Below are positions 8,093 to 17,539 of a stretch of 64,000 nucleotides of DNA, piece after piece (the first letter of the stretch is position 1; the number at the start of each line of letters is the position of its first letter). This DNA is from Tenacibaculum ovolyticum DSM 18103 (GTDB taxonomy: Bacteria > Bacteroidota > Bacteroidia > Flavobacteriales > Flavobacteriaceae): NCBI RefSeq assembly GCF_000430545.1, contig NZ_AUMF01000008.1, forward strand, positions 124,001 through 188,000, read 5' to 3'. A program made the position numbers and the translations under genes. The notes below the pieces were generated by a model that had not been told where the DNA came from, did no database searches, and worked only from the letters and a program-made list of their open reading frames with translations.

Positions 8093-8701
8093 TTAAGAAC
8101 GCTTACTAATTTCGTCTCGAATTTCTGCAGCCAATTCATAATCTTCATTTTCAACCGCTTCATTAAGTTGTTCATTTAATTCTTCTAACGATGTGTTTGT
8201 ATAATTTTTGTTATCATCAAGTTCGTCTTCTAAAGAGAACTCAATTTCATCAGATTCTAAATCTTCTTCTATAATTAACTCTTCATCCATCTTTAGATAA
8301 ACACCTGCTTTATCTAAAATATTCTCATAAGTAAAAATAGGTGCCTGAAAACGAACAGCTAAAGCAATTGCATCAGAAGTACGTGTATCAATAAGTTCTT
8401 CTACCCCATCTCTTTCACAAATTAAACTAGAATAAAAAACACCATCAACCAACTTATGAATAATAACTTGAGTTACTTTAATAGAAAACCTATCTGAAAA
8501 TGTTTTAAATAAATCATGTGTAAGTGGTCTTGGGGGACGAATTTCTTTTTCTAAAGCTATTGCAATAGATTGTGCTTCAAAAGATCCAATAATAATAGGA
8601 AGTGTTCTTACGCCGTCCATTTCACTCAATACTAATGCATAAGCACCACTTTGAGTTTGGCTATAAGAAATACCTTTAATAGTCAATTTAATTAAACTCA
8701 T
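8093..8701 (-). CDS. Bifunctional nuclease family (DUF151) protein with C-terminal UVR motif
   Basis: The ATG at 8701 (MSLIKLTIKGISYSQTQSGA) is preferred over a TTG six bases upstream, giving 202 aa. Residues 1 to about 130 form the DUF151/BFN domain, including YALVLSEMDGVRTLPIIIG, EAQSIAIALE and the DTRTSDAIALAVRF block. A strongly acidic linker follows (DEELIIEEDLESDEIE), and residues about 168-200 (LNEAVENEDYELAAEIRDEI) form a UvrB/UvrC-type motif, a short helical hairpin for protein contact. Plant and bacterial members have been reported to cleave DNA and RNA, but the physiological role is unclear. It is followed 13 bp later by nupC. Confidence 0.87.
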   Translation of the reverse strand: MSLIKLTIKGISYSQTQSGAYALVLSEMDGVRTLPIIIGSFEAQSIAIALEKEIRPPRPLTHDLFKTFSDRFSIKVTQVIIHKLVDGVFYSSLICERDGVEELIDTRTSDAIALAVRFQAPIFTYENILDKAGVYLKMDEELIIEEDLESDEIEFSLEDELDDNKNYTNTSLEELNEQLNEAVENEDYELAAEIRDEISKRS

Positions 8702-8721
8702 GTACAATTATCATAAATAAG

Positions 8722-8766
8722 AAAAAGCTGTCTAATTTTAGGCACTACGCTTCAAACTTAGACAGC
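8722..8766 (-). terminator. Terminator after etfA
   Basis: GCTGTCTAA at 8727-8735 pairs with TTAGACAGC at 8758-8766 around a 22-base loop. On the minus strand the stem is followed by TTTTTC, so it ends the etfB-etfA transcript. Confidence 0.6.
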
Positions 8767-8845
8767 CTTCTTTAGTCGGCACAATTTACTAAAAATTATG
8801 GGTTCACCTCTAATTTCTGTAAAAAGAAAATTTTTACTCGTAAAA

Positions 8846-9799
8846 TTATGCTTGCTTAAAAGCTTTTAATTTTTCTATTAATTGTGGTACAACTTCAAAA
8901 GCATCACCTACAATACCATAATCTGCAGCTTTAAAGAAAGGTGCTTCAGGGTCTGAATTAATAACTACTTTTACTTTTGATGCATTAACTCCTGCTAAAT
9001 GCTGAATTGCTCCAGAAATACCAATTGCTATATATAAGTTTGATGCTACTGGCTTACCAGTTTGACCAACATGCTCTCCATGAGGTCTCCATCCTAAATC
9101 TGAAACAGGTTTAGAACACGCCGTTGCTGCTCCTAATACACCCGCTAACTCTTCTATCATCCCCCAGTTCTCAGGACCTTTCATCCCTCTCCCTGCAGAA
9201 ACAACAATATCAGCATCTGCAATAGATACAACACCTGTTGCCTTATTAATACTTTCTGACTTTACTCCTAATTCAGGTAAAGTTGCATCGAAACTTTCAG
9301 TTGATCCACTAACTACATTTTCATGAGCTCCGTATGAATTTTTTGCAACTCCAACTACTTTATTTCCTGTCGAAATTTCAGTATTATTAAACCCCTTATT
9401 AGAAAAAGCTTTTCTCTTTACAATAAACGGGCTTGTACTACTTGGCAAAGCAACCACATTAGATGCATAACCTGCTTCGATAGCTACAGCTACTAATGGA
9501 GCAACTGTAAATCCATCAATACTTGAATCAATAATTACGGTATTTGCTGCTTTTGCTTCCACTACCTGTTTAATAACAGCTGCGTATGCTTTTGCATTAA
9601 AAGAAGCTAAATCATTTTTTACTTCAATTACTTTTTCTGCTCCGTAAGCATATAATTCAGAAGCATCACCTCCATTGATAGTTAAAACTAACATATCACT
9701 TCCTTGCTGCTCTGCTACTTTTTTTCCGTACGAAACTACCTCAAAAGCAGTTTTTTTAAATTTTCCTTCCGATGAATCGGCAAAAACTAATACAGACAT
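8846..9799 (-). CDS. etfA: Electron transfer flavoprotein alpha subunit
   Basis: Starting at the ATG at 9799 (MSVLVFADSSEGKFKK) gives 317 aa, the normal size; an upstream in-frame TTG would add 14 residues not seen in the family. The C-terminal FAD-binding domain is clear: SAGRGMKGPENWGMIEELA, GWRPHGEHVGQTGKPV and YIAIGISGAIQHLAG. With the beta subunit it carries electrons from acyl-CoA dehydrogenases to the quinone pool through ETF-quinone oxidoreductase. It follows etfB by 85 bp on the same strand and ends at the terminator at 8722-8766. Confidence 0.96.
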   Translation of the reverse strand: MSVLVFADSSEGKFKKTAFEVVSYGKKVAEQQGSDMLVLTINGGDASELYAYGAEKVIEVKNDLASFNAKAYAAVIKQVVEAKAANTVIIDSSIDGFTVAPLVAVAIEAGYASNVVALPSSTSPFIVKRKAFSNKGFNNTEISTGNKVVGVAKNSYGAHENVVSGSTESFDATLPELGVKSESINKATGVVSIADADIVVSAGRGMKGPENWGMIEELAGVLGAATACSKPVSDLGWRPHGEHVGQTGKPVASNLYIAIGISGAIQHLAGVNASKVKVVINSDPEAPFFKAADYGIVGDAFEVVPQLIEKLKAFKQA

Positions 9800-9884
9800 A
9801 TTTTTTATGTTTTTTATATCATTAACGATAAAAAGTAACATTTTCTTACTCTACTTCGTTATGACGTTATTTTAAATCTTTCTT

Positions 9885-10625
9885 CTAAATTGCTTTCGCT
9901 TCGTTATGTAATAAATCGATTAAAGCATCAACATTATCTACTAACTTAATTGCTCCTTTTTCAGCAGGCTTTTCAAAATCCTTAGTAGCAGTACTTGTAG
10001 TAGCACCAATAGGTTCTACAACCGATAATGGTTTTTTACGCGCCATCATAATACCACGCATGTTAGGTATGCGTAAATCTTTCTCTTCTACCATTCCTTT
10101 TTGACCAGCAACAACCATAGGTAAAACTGAAGATACTTTTTCTTCACCTCCATCTATTTCTCTATCTAATGTTACAGCCGTTCCATCAACCTCTAGCCCT
10201 ACACAAGCGTTTACGAAGTTAAAATCGACTAAAGAAGCTAACATCCCTGGTACCATTTGACCATTATAATCCGCAGATTCTTTTCCTGCTAAAACCAAAT
10301 CATAACCTCCGTTCTTTACAACTTCAGCTAATTCTTTCGCAACCATTAAACCATCTGTTGGCTCTACATTAACACGAACAGCATTATCTGCTCCAATAGC
10401 TAACGCTTTACGTAAAGTTGGCTCTGTTGAAGCACCTCCAACATTTACCACTGTTACACTAGCACCTTGTTTTTCTTTAAACCACATGGCACGAGTTAAA
10501 CTAAACTCATCATAAGGGTTTATAACGTATTGAACTCCGTTAGTATCAAACTTTGTATTGTTATCTGTAAAGTTAATTTTCGAAGTAGTATCAGGAACAT
10601 GACTGATACAGACTAATATTTTCAT
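9885..10625 (-). CDS. etfB: Electron transfer flavoprotein beta subunit
   Basis: The 246-aa protein opens MKILVCISHVPDTTSKINF and carries the beta-subunit AMP-binding region VLAGKESADYNGQMVPGML and the signature block LREIDGGEE-like LDREIDGGEEKVSSVLPMV. It forms the soluble heterodimer with EtfA in the cytoplasm. It is the first gene of the etfBA operon and is divergent from the pyruvate dehydrogenase E1 beta gene. A -7-like box TAACTTCG lies on the minus strand at about 10662-10669, one base away from consensus. Confidence 0.96.
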   Translation of the reverse strand: MKILVCISHVPDTTSKINFTDNNTKFDTNGVQYVINPYDEFSLTRAMWFKEKQGASVTVVNVGGASTEPTLRKALAIGADNAVRVNVEPTDGLMVAKELAEVVKNGGYDLVLAGKESADYNGQMVPGMLASLVDFNFVNACVGLEVDGTAVTLDREIDGGEEKVSSVLPMVVAGQKGMVEEKDLRIPNMRGIMMARKKPLSVVEPIGATTSTATKDFEKPAEKGAIKLVDNVDALIDLLHNEAKAI

Positions 10626-10684
10626 ATATCGTTGTTTTTAAGAAACTTAATTTTGAACGACGAAGTTACGTTTTTTTTTGATAA

Positions 10685-10706
10685 TTTATTATGCATGCAT
10701 AATAAA
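10685..10706. promoter_or_regulatory. 22-bp perfect palindrome between etfB and the E1 beta gene
   Basis: Half-site TTTATTATGCA at 10685-10695 is followed directly by its exact reverse complement at 10696-10706. It lies about 60 bp upstream of etfB and 137 bp upstream of the divergent E1 beta gene. With no loop and no T-run it looks like an operator for a dimeric regulator, not a terminator. Its location would let one protein act on fatty-acid oxidation electron transfer and on pyruvate oxidation. Confidence 0.45.
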
Positions 10707-10803
10707 TATTTCATTTTTTTACTCAAAAACAACGATAAAACGCTATAAACATAGGTTATTATTTGTTTAAGTTAAAAACCTATTTTATTATTTCAATTTT
10801 TAT

Positions 10804-10811
10804 TATTTTTG
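10804..10811 (+). promoter_or_regulatory. -7 promoter box for the E1 beta gene
   Basis: TATTTTTG matches the Bacteroidota -7 consensus TAnnTTTG and is followed by C. It is 31 bp before the ATG at 10843. No convincing -33 element was found. Confidence 0.5.
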
Positions 10812-10842
10812 CAATCTTGATAAACAACTACTAATAACACGT

Positions 10843-11826
10843 ATGAAAACAGTACAATTTAGAGAAGCTATTTGCGAAGCTATGAGTGAAGAAATGCGAA
10901 GAGATGAAAGCATTTATTTAATGGGGGAAGAAGTAGCAGAATATAATGGAGCTTACAAAGCTTCTAAAGGAATGTTGGATGAGTTTGGAGCAAAAAGAGT
11001 TATCGATACTCCTATTGCTGAATTAGGTTTTGGTGGTATTGCAGTTGGTTCTGCAATGAATGGAAACCGTCCAATTGTTGAATACATGACTTTTAACTTC
11101 TCTTTAGTTGGTATTGATCAAATTATCAATAACGCAGCTAAAATTCGTCAAATGTCTGGTGGTCAATTCAACTGCCCTATCGTTTTCCGTGGCCCAACAG
11201 GTGCTGCAGGTCAATTAGGTGCTACACACTCACAAGCTTTTGAAAACTGGTTCGCAAACACTCCAGGGTTAAAAGTAATTGTACCATCTAACCCTTACGA
11301 TGCTAAAGGATTATTAAAAGCAGCTATTCGTGATGATGATCCAGTAATTTTTATGGAGTCTGAACAGATGTATGGAGATAAAATGGAAATTCCTGAAGGG
11401 GAATATATCATTCCTATCGGAGTTGCTGATATAAAAAGAGAAGGTACTGATGTAACAGTTGTTTCTTTTGGTAAAATTATAAAAGAAGCTTATAAAGCTG
11501 CTGATGAACTAGCTAAAGAAGGTATTTCTGTTGAAGTTATTGACTTACGTACAGTTCGCCCGATGGATCACAAGACAATTCTTGAATCAGTAAAGAAAAC
11601 TAACAGATTAGTAATTTTAGAAGAAGCATGGCCTTTCGGTAGTATTTCATCTGAAATAACTTTTAGAATTCAAGATGAAGCATTTGATTATTTAGATGCT
11701 CCAATAAAAAGAATTACAACAGCAGATACTCCAGCACCATATTCTCCTGTTTTACTAGAAGAATGGATGCCAAATGCTAATGATGTTATTAAAGCGGTAA
11801 AAGACGTTTTATACATTAATAAGTAA
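10843..11826 (+). CDS. pdhB: Pyruvate dehydrogenase E1 component, beta subunit
   Basis: The 327-aa protein has the N-terminal pyrimidine-binding transketolase fold (MRRDESIYLMGEEVAEYNGA) and the C-terminal transketolase domain (EVIDLRTVRPMDHKTI). The Glu in GEEVAEYNG activates thiamine diphosphate, and the PVVFRGPTGA-type block here reads PIVFRGPTGAAGQLGATHSQ. It works with the alpha subunit and the E2/E3 subunits to make acetyl-CoA from pyruvate. The alpha gene is not adjacent, which is usual in flavobacteria. A branched-chain 2-oxoacid E1 beta is the main alternative, but the sequence is closer to pyruvate-type enzymes. Confidence 0.9.
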   Translation: MKTVQFREAICEAMSEEMRRDESIYLMGEEVAEYNGAYKASKGMLDEFGAKRVIDTPIAELGFGGIAVGSAMNGNRPIVEYMTFNFSLVGIDQIINNAAKIRQMSGGQFNCPIVFRGPTGAAGQLGATHSQAFENWFANTPGLKVIVPSNPYDAKGLLKAAIRDDDPVIFMESEQMYGDKMEIPEGEYIIPIGVADIKREGTDVTVVSFGKIIKEAYKAADELAKEGISVEVIDLRTVRPMDHKTILESVKKTNRLVILEEAWPFGSISSEITFRIQDEAFDYLDAPIKRITTADTPAPYSPVLLEEWMPNANDVIKAVKDVLYINK

Positions 11827-11853
11827 TAGAAAAATAAAAAATTGATTAAAACA

Positions 11854-11885
11854 AAAATCCTTTTGACCTTGGTCAAAAGGATTTT
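11854..11885 (+). terminator. Terminator after the E1 beta gene
   Basis: Arms of 15 bases (11854-11868 and 11871-11885) are perfect inverted repeats around TT, starting AAAATCC and ending GGATTTT. The structure is symmetrical. It ends 13 bp before the next ATG. Confidence 0.75.
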
Positions 11886-11897
11886 CCAGTAATAAAA

Positions 11898-14405
11898 ATG
11901 ATGAAGAAAACGCTATCAATATTACTATTACTCATTACCAGCATATTATATTCTCAAATAACATTAAAAGGTAAAGTTGTTGATGAATTTAACAATCCTA
12001 TGCCTTTTGTGAATGTTTTTTTAAAGAAAACAACTTATGGAACTACCACTGATGACAACGGTAAGTTTTTCTTAAAAACAAAAAAATACAGAGGTACCTT
12101 AGAAGTTTCTTTCATAGGTTTTCAAACACAAACGATAAAAGTTAATAAAAAAACGAAGTACTTAAACATTGTACTTAAAGAAGGAGAAAACCAATTAGAA
12201 GAAGTTATAATTGTTTCAAAACCAAAAAAACGCTTAAAGAAAAAAGAAAATCCTGCTTATCGAATTTTAAAAGAGATCTGGAAAAGAAAAAGAAAAAATG
12301 GTCTTGATTTAGTAAATCAATATCAATACAAGAAGCACTCAACTATCGAAATAGGTCTTAATAATTTAGACACGCTTTTCTTAAAGAAAATTTTTAAGAA
12401 TGATTATAAAGAAACCATTAGTAAAATAAAATATGATAGTGACGGGATTAATTATTACCTACCTATTTATTTAAACGAGGAAATCGCTAATATTTATGGC
12501 GATAATAAAACTAAGAATGTTAGAACTGACATTGAGGCTGAAAAATTTGAAGGCTTAGGCGCACAAGGTTTTGTATTCGATAGAATGTCTAACACGTTTC
12601 AAAATGTTGATGTTTTTAAAAACAACATTACCCTATTAAGAAAATCTTTTGTTAGCCCTTTATCTACAGATGGATTTTCAACTTATGATTATGTTTTATA
12701 TGATAGTATCGTTAAAAATGACAAAAAACTATATAACATTTATTTCTTCCCTATCAGGGATGGAGATTTAGCTTTTCAAGGAAATTTTTGGGTAACAGAC
12801 AAAACATTCGCTATAAACAAGCTAAAGATGAAAGTTCATAAAAGTATTAACTTAAATTTTGTTAGAGGCTTATCTTTTGAAAAAGAATTTGAAGTAAGAA
12901 ATGATAGTATCTATATCCCTACCAAAAATATTTATGAAGGAGATTTTACTTTTTTAGATAAAAATGAAAGCAACAAAGGTTTAACTATCAAAAAGACAAT
13001 TATTTTTGATAAATACATATTAAACAAACCTTTATCTAAAGAATTTTACACTAAAAAAATTGTAAAACTAAGACCAGATCAATACACTAAAAAAGATACG
13101 TACTGGAAAGCAAAAGAAAACGAAGAAAGTAACTCAACTTACAGCTTTATAAAAGAAGTTAAAGAAAAAAAACAAATTAAAAACATTACAGGTTTAATAA
13201 ACACTGTAGCAAGTGGATATGTAGATACTAAGTGGGGAGTACAGTTTGGTCCCTTATGGACACTCTTTGCTAATAATCAAGTAGAAGGATTCAGAACAAA
13301 ACTATCTTTTAGAACTTTTAAAACAAAAGATGATCGTTTTCGTTTAGGTGGACATTTAGCTTATGGTTTTAAAGATAAAAAGTTAAAATACGGTATTGAA
13401 GGTCGCTACCTGCTATCTTACCAACCAAGAATTTCAATTGGATTAGCATATCAAAAAGACATTGAGCAACTAGGAAGCTCATTACTAAACACTTCTCAAC
13501 TTTTAGGTACAACTTTCGGTACCGATGCACTATTTTCTAGAGGAGATAATTTTTTCTTATCTAAAGTAGAAAAAACAGCAACTAATTTTGATTATCAAGT
13601 TAAAAAAAATTTACATGTAGGAATTAATTTTTCACACGCTACAATACAATCTGCTTCTCCTGCAAATTTCTCTATGAATTACCTTGATAACAAAGGAAAT
13701 ACACAAACACAAGTAACCGATGTTGCTTCTGATCTTTATCTTTCATACACTCCTGGCAGGTTTGTATACGGTTTAGGTGTTCAAAGACGTTTTGGAAGAA
13801 ATATATTCCCTACACTTATATTAAACTACCGTCGAGGATACAAAGGCTTTTTTAATGGTACACATACTTATGACAGATTACAACTTAAATACAACCAACC
13901 TATTCTTTTAAGTAAGTTTGGTATTTTAGACGCAACCGTAGAAGCTGGAAAAACATTTGGAACTTTACCAATAGGATTATTAAACATAGTTCCAGCAAAC
14001 CAAACACTTGCATTAACAAAAAACACTTTTGCCTTATTAAACTATTATGATTTTGTAACTGATGCTTATTTAGCTACTCATTTCGAACAACATTTTAACG
14101 GGTTTATCTTAAATAGAATTCCTTTATTAAAAAAGTTAAAACTACGAAGTTTAGTTACTTTTAGAGCAGCTTACGGAACAATATCTGATAAAAATAGAGC
14201 TATTAATAAATCAAATATTAATTACAATGCACCTAATAAGGTTTATTACGAATATAGTGTTGGTCTTGAAAACATTGGTTATGGAAACTTACGTTTTTTA
14301 CGTGTTGATGCTATCTGGAGAAGTAATTACACACCACCAGCAGGCTCAATAATCCCACCTAGTCCTAAGTTCGCAATTCGTATAGCAATAAAACCTGGTT
14401 TATAA
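11898..14405 (+). CDS. DUF5686 outer-membrane protein with carboxypeptidase-regulatory-like domain
   Basis: The 835-aa protein starts MMKKTLSILLLLITSILYSQ, a signal peptide (ATG 11898 or 11901). Residues about 20-95 form the CarboxypepD_reg-like beta sandwich (ITLKGKVVDEFNNPMPFVNV; GTTTDDNGKFFLK) seen at the front of SusC/TonB receptors and relatives. The rest matches the DUF5686 type: a mixed central region and a C-terminal run of amphipathic beta strands (from about 430, for example TKWGVQFGPLWTLFANNQVEG and FAIRIAIKPGL at the end), which points to an outer-membrane beta barrel. There is no TonB plug domain. Function is unknown. It sits between two terminator/promoter pairs, so it may be transcribed alone or by read-through. 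Confidence 0.8.
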   Translation: MMKKTLSILLLLITSILYSQITLKGKVVDEFNNPMPFVNVFLKKTTYGTTTDDNGKFFLKTKKYRGTLEVSFIGFQTQTIKVNKKTKYLNIVLKEGENQLEEVIIVSKPKKRLKKKENPAYRILKEIWKRKRKNGLDLVNQYQYKKHSTIEIGLNNLDTLFLKKIFKNDYKETISKIKYDSDGINYYLPIYLNEEIANIYGDNKTKNVRTDIEAEKFEGLGAQGFVFDRMSNTFQNVDVFKNNITLLRKSFVSPLSTDGFSTYDYVLYDSIVKNDKKLYNIYFFPIRDGDLAFQGNFWVTDKTFAINKLKMKVHKSINLNFVRGLSFEKEFEVRNDSIYIPTKNIYEGDFTFLDKNESNKGLTIKKTIIFDKYILNKPLSKEFYTKKIVKLRPDQYTKKDTYWKAKENEESNSTYSFIKEVKEKKQIKNITGLINTVASGYVDTKWGVQFGPLWTLFANNQVEGFRTKLSFRTFKTKDDRFRLGGHLAYGFKDKKLKYGIEGRYLLSYQPRISIGLAYQKDIEQLGSSLLNTSQLLGTTFGTDALFSRGDNFFLSKVEKTATNFDYQVKKNLHVGINFSHATIQSASPANFSMNYLDNKGNTQTQVTDVASDLYLSYTPGRFVYGLGVQRRFGRNIFPTLILNYRRGYKGFFNGTHTYDRLQLKYNQPILLSKFGILDATVEAGKTFGTLPIGLLNIVPANQTLALTKNTFALLNYYDFVTDAYLATHFEQHFNGFILNRIPLLKKLKLRSLVTFRAAYGTISDKNRAINKSNINYNAPNKVYYEYSVGLENIGYGNLRFLRVDAIWRSNYTPPAGSIIPPSPKFAIRIAIKPGL

Positions 14406-14451
14406 CGATAAAATAACATACTTTTTTTCTTTTAAACACCCAATAAATCAC

Positions 14452-14459
14452 TACTTTTG
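14452..14459 (+). promoter_or_regulatory. -7 promoter box for ppa
   Basis: TACTTTTG followed by C matches TAnnTTTG, 37 bp before the ATG at 14496. It supports that ATG over an in-frame TTG that lies inside the box itself. Confidence 0.6.
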
Positions 14460-14495
14460 CAATCGATTTTTAGAAACAGAAGAAAAGCAAGATAT

Positions 14496-15023
14496 ATGAC
14501 TGCAAAAGAAAGAAAAACAGTAGATGTTTTAATTGAAATACCAAAAGGAAGTAGAAATAAATACGAATATGATTTTGATTTAGGTAAAATCCGTTTCGAT
14601 AGAATGTTATTTTCATCAATGATGTACCCTGGAGATTATGGTTTCATTCCAGAAACTTTAGCTTTAGATGGTGATCCATTAGATATATTACTTTTAGGAG
14701 CTGAACCAACATTTCCAATGTGTGTTATGGAAGTTAAACCTATCGGTGTTTTCCATATGGCAGATGAAAAAGGACCAGATGAAAAAATTATTTGTGTACC
14801 TGTTTCAGATCCTATTTGGAGCCAACTGAATGATTTAAAAGACATGAATCCTCACCAAGTAAAAGAAATTACTCACTTTTTCCAAGTTTATAAAGACCTT
14901 GAAAAAAAGCAAGTAGATGTTGGTGGATGGGGAGATGCAAACGAAGCTTATGAGATACTAGATAAATGTATCGAACGTTATGAAACTAGTGAGCATAAAA
15001 CTAACGGTGATTTCAAAATCTAG
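14496..15023 (+). CDS. ppa: Inorganic pyrophosphatase (soluble, family I)
   Basis: Starting at 14496 (MTAKERKTVDVLIEIPKGSR) gives 175 aa, typical of the family. The Mg2+-binding signature DGDPLDILLL is present, with KYEYD and YPGDYGFIPETL upstream and further acidic ligands in DEKIICVPVSDP. It splits pyrophosphate released by biosynthesis into phosphate in the cytoplasm. It lies directly before the membrane pyrophosphatase gene, with a terminator between, so the two may be regulated separately. Confidence 0.96.
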   Translation: MTAKERKTVDVLIEIPKGSRNKYEYDFDLGKIRFDRMLFSSMMYPGDYGFIPETLALDGDPLDILLLGAEPTFPMCVMEVKPIGVFHMADEKGPDEKIICVPVSDPIWSQLNDLKDMNPHQVKEITHFFQVYKDLEKKQVDVGGWGDANEAYEILDKCIERYETSEHKTNGDFKI

Positions 15024-15049
15024 CACCAAGTTTTCCATATAAAATATCA

Positions 15050-15080
15050 AAAACCTCTCAGAACACTCTGAGAGGTTTTT
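15050..15080 (+). terminator. Terminator after ppa
   Basis: AAAACCTCTCAGA (15050-15062) pairs with TCTGAGAGGTTTT (15067-15079) around a four-base loop and is followed by T-rich sequence. Confidence 0.85.
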
Positions 15081-15140
15081 TGTTTAGTCACTGATTTTGT
15101 TATATTTACGAACATTAATTAACTAATCAAACAATAACAT

Positions 15141-17474
15141 ATGGAATCAATAATGATTTGGATGCCGATCATTGCGGCTGTTTTAGGTTTAATTTACATG
15201 ACTATTAAAAAATCTTGGGTAATGAAACAAGATGCTGGTGATGGAAAAATGAAAGAAATATCCGATCACATTTACGAAGGCGCACTAGCTTTTTTAAATG
15301 CAGAATATCGGCTTTTAGCGATCTTTGTAGTAGTAGTTAGTGTACTACTGGCGATTGTTTCTTATTTCGTACCTACAACAAGTTACTTAATCGTGATTGC
15401 ATTCATATGTGGCGCTATTTTTTCTGCTTTCGCAGGAAATATAGGAATGAAAATAGCAACTAAAACCAACGTAAGAACAACTCAGGCTGCTCAAACAAGT
15501 TTACCAAATGCTTTAAAAATATCATTTGGAGGAGGAACAGTAATGGGACTTGGCGTTGCTGGCTTAGCTGTTTTAGGGCTAACAACATTCTTTATCGCAT
15601 TCTTTTACTTCTTTATGGGAGGTGTTTGGACAAATACAATGGATATGACTATTGTTTTAGAAACACTAGCTGGATTCTCTTTGGGTGCTGAAAGCATTGC
15701 TCTATTTGCACGTGTTGGTGGAGGAATATATACAAAAGCAGCAGATGTTGGTGCCGATTTAGTTGGTAAGGTTGAAGCTGGTATTCCAGAAGACGACCCA
15801 CGTAACCCTGCTACAATTGCTGATAATGTTGGTGATAATGTTGGTGATGTTGCTGGTATGGGAGCTGATTTATTTGGGTCTTATGTAGCAACGGTATTAG
15901 CAGCAATGGTTTTAGGAAATTATGTAATTAAAGATATGGGCGGAAGTATTTCTGACGCTTTTGGAGGGATTGGACCAATTTTATTACCAATGGCAATTGC
16001 AGGTATAGGAATTATCATTTCTATTATCGGAACAATGTTGGTAAAAATAAAGAGTAATGAAGCAAAAGAGTCTCAAGTAATGGGAGCATTAAATCTTGGT
16101 AACTGGGTTTCTATTGGCTTAGTAGCCATTACTTGTTTTGTACTATGTAAATGGATGCTTCCCGAAACTATGAAAATGGAATTCTTCGGAGAAGGTTTAC
16201 AAGATATTTCTTCAATGCGTGTTTTCTATGCAACATTAGTTGGTTTAGTCGTTGGAGCTGTTATTTCTTCAGTTACTGAATATTACACAGGATTAGGAAA
16301 ACCTCCAATTTTAAAAATAGTACAACAGTCAAGTACTGGTGCAGGAACCAATATTATTGCAGGTTTAGCAACGGGTATGATTTCAACATTTCCTTCAGTT
16401 TTATTATTTGCTGGTGCAATTTGGACGTCATACGCATTTGCAGGATTTTACGGAGTTGCTTTGGCAGCTTCTGCAATGATGGCCACAACAGCAATGCAAT
16501 TAGCTATTGATGCTTTCGGACCAATTGCTGACAATGCAGGTGGTATTGCCGAAATGAGTGAGCAAGAACCAATCGTTCGTGAACGTACAGATATTTTAGA
16601 CGCAGTAGGTAACACAACAGCAGCAACTGGTAAAGGTTTTGCTATTGCTTCAGCAGCATTAACATCGTTAGCTTTATTTGCTGCCTATGTTACGTTTACA
16701 GGAATCGACGGAATTAATATTTTTAAAGCACCTGTTTTAGCAATGTTATTTGTTGGCGGAATGGTTCCCGTTGTATTTTCTGCTTTAGCAATGAATGCTG
16801 TAGGTAAAGCTGCCATGGAAATGGTAGAAGAAGTTCGTCGTCAGTTTAAAGAGATTCCTGGAATTATGGAAGGAACCGGAAAACCAGAATACGATAAATG
16901 TGTCGCAATTTCTACTGAAGCATCTCTAAGAGAGATGATATTGCCTGGTTTATTAACCATAGGTTTTCCATTAATAATTGCTTTTGCTCCAATGATTTTT
17001 GGAATGAATAATTTAGCTATTGCAGAAATGCTTGGTGGCTATATGGCTGGTGTTACTGTGTCTGGTGTCTTATGGGCAATCTTTCAAAACAACGCTGGTG
17101 GAGCTTGGGATAACGCTAAAAAATCTTTTGAAGCTGGTGTAGAAATAAACGGAGAAATGACCTACAAAGGTTCTGACGCACACAAAGCTGCTGTAACTGG
17201 AGATACTGTTGGTGATCCTTTTAAAGACACTTCAGGCCCATCAATGAACATCTTAATTAAACTTACTTGTTTAATTGGGTTGGTAATTGCCCCTATTTTA
17301 GGTGGGCATGCTACTCACAGTAATCACCAAGGACATGATCATGTTATAAATAAAAAAGTTAAAGCTGAAACTAATAATAAAGGAATAGCAAAAAATAGAG
17401 TTACTACTTCAATAACCGAAAATGATAAAGTCGTTTCATCTATTAAAAAAGAAGAAGTCAATAAAAAAGAATAA
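15141..17474 (+). CDS. hppA: Membrane-bound ion-pumping pyrophosphatase
   Basis: This 777-aa protein has about 16 membrane segments and couples pyrophosphate hydrolysis to pumping Na+ and/or H+ across the inner membrane. The substrate site [20 protein letters not shown] is followed by [20 protein letters not shown], and a second acidic cluster is [14 protein letters not shown]. The [10 protein letters not shown] motif carries Ala where K+-independent enzymes carry Lys, which suggests the K+-dependent class; whether it moves Na+ or H+ cannot be decided here. The last 55 residues, after [14 protein letters not shown], form a His-rich then Lys/Glu-rich cytoplasmic or periplasmic tail not needed for the fold. 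Confidence 0.95.
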   Translation: MESIMIWMPIIAAVLGLIYMTIKKSWVMKQDAGDGKMKEISDHIYEGALAFLNAEYRLLAIFVVVVSVLLAIVSYFVPTTSYLIVIAFICGAIFSAFAGNIGMKIATKTNVRTTQAAQTSLPNALKISFGGGTVMGLGVAGLAVLGLTTFFIAFFYFFMGGVWTNTMDMTIVLETLAGFSLGAESIALFARVGGGIYTKAADVGADLVGKVEAGIPEDDPRNPATIADNVGDNVGDVAGMGADLFGSYVATVLAAMVLGNYVIKDMGGSISDAFGGIGPILLPMAIAGIGIIISIIGTMLVKIKSNEAKESQVMGALNLGNWVSIGLVAITCFVLCKWMLPETMKMEFFGEGLQDISSMRVFYATLVGLVVGAVISSVTEYYTGLGKPPILKIVQQSSTGAGTNIIAGLATGMISTFPSVLLFAGAIWTSYAFAGFYGVALAASAMMATTAMQLAIDAFGPIADNAGGIAEMSEQEPIVRERTDILDAVGNTTAATGKGFAIASAALTSLALFAAYVTFTGIDGINIFKAPVLAMLFVGGMVPVVFSALAMNAVGKAAMEMVEEVRRQFKEIPGIMEGTGKPEYDKCVAISTEASLREMILPGLLTIGFPLIIAFAPMIFGMNNLAIAEMLGGYMAGVTVSGVLWAIFQNNAGGAWDNAKKSFEAGVEINGEMTYKGSDAHKAAVTGDTVGDPFKDTSGPSMNILIKLTCLIGLVIAPILGGHATHSNHQGHDHVINKKVKAETNNKGIAKNRVTTSITENDKVVSSIKKEEVNKKE

Positions 17475-17495
17475 ACTCAATTATCCATAAAACTA

Positions 17496-17525
17496 AAACC
17501 CGATAGTATTATTTCTATCGGGTTT
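17496..17525 (+). terminator. Terminator after hppA
   Basis: AAACCCGATAG (17496-17506) pairs with CTATCGGGTTT (17515-17525) around an eight-base loop. The next gene's promoter box begins three bases later. Confidence 0.8.
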
Positions 17526-17527
17526 CT

Positions 17528-17535
17528 TATTTTTG
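17528..17535 (+). promoter_or_regulatory. -7 promoter box for pabB
   Basis: TATTTTTG matches TAnnTTTG and ends five bases before the ATG at 17540. Initiation about seven bases downstream would give little or no leader. Confidence 0.55.
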
Positions 17536-17539
17536 TACG

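Noticed and set aside
8080..8175. N-terminal extension of nupC
   Set aside because: It would overlap the nuclease-family gene, and the signal peptide starts at the ATG at 8079.
14457..14495. TTG start for ppa giving 13 more residues
   Set aside because: The TTG lies inside the TACTTTTG promoter box and the ATG at 14496 fits family length.
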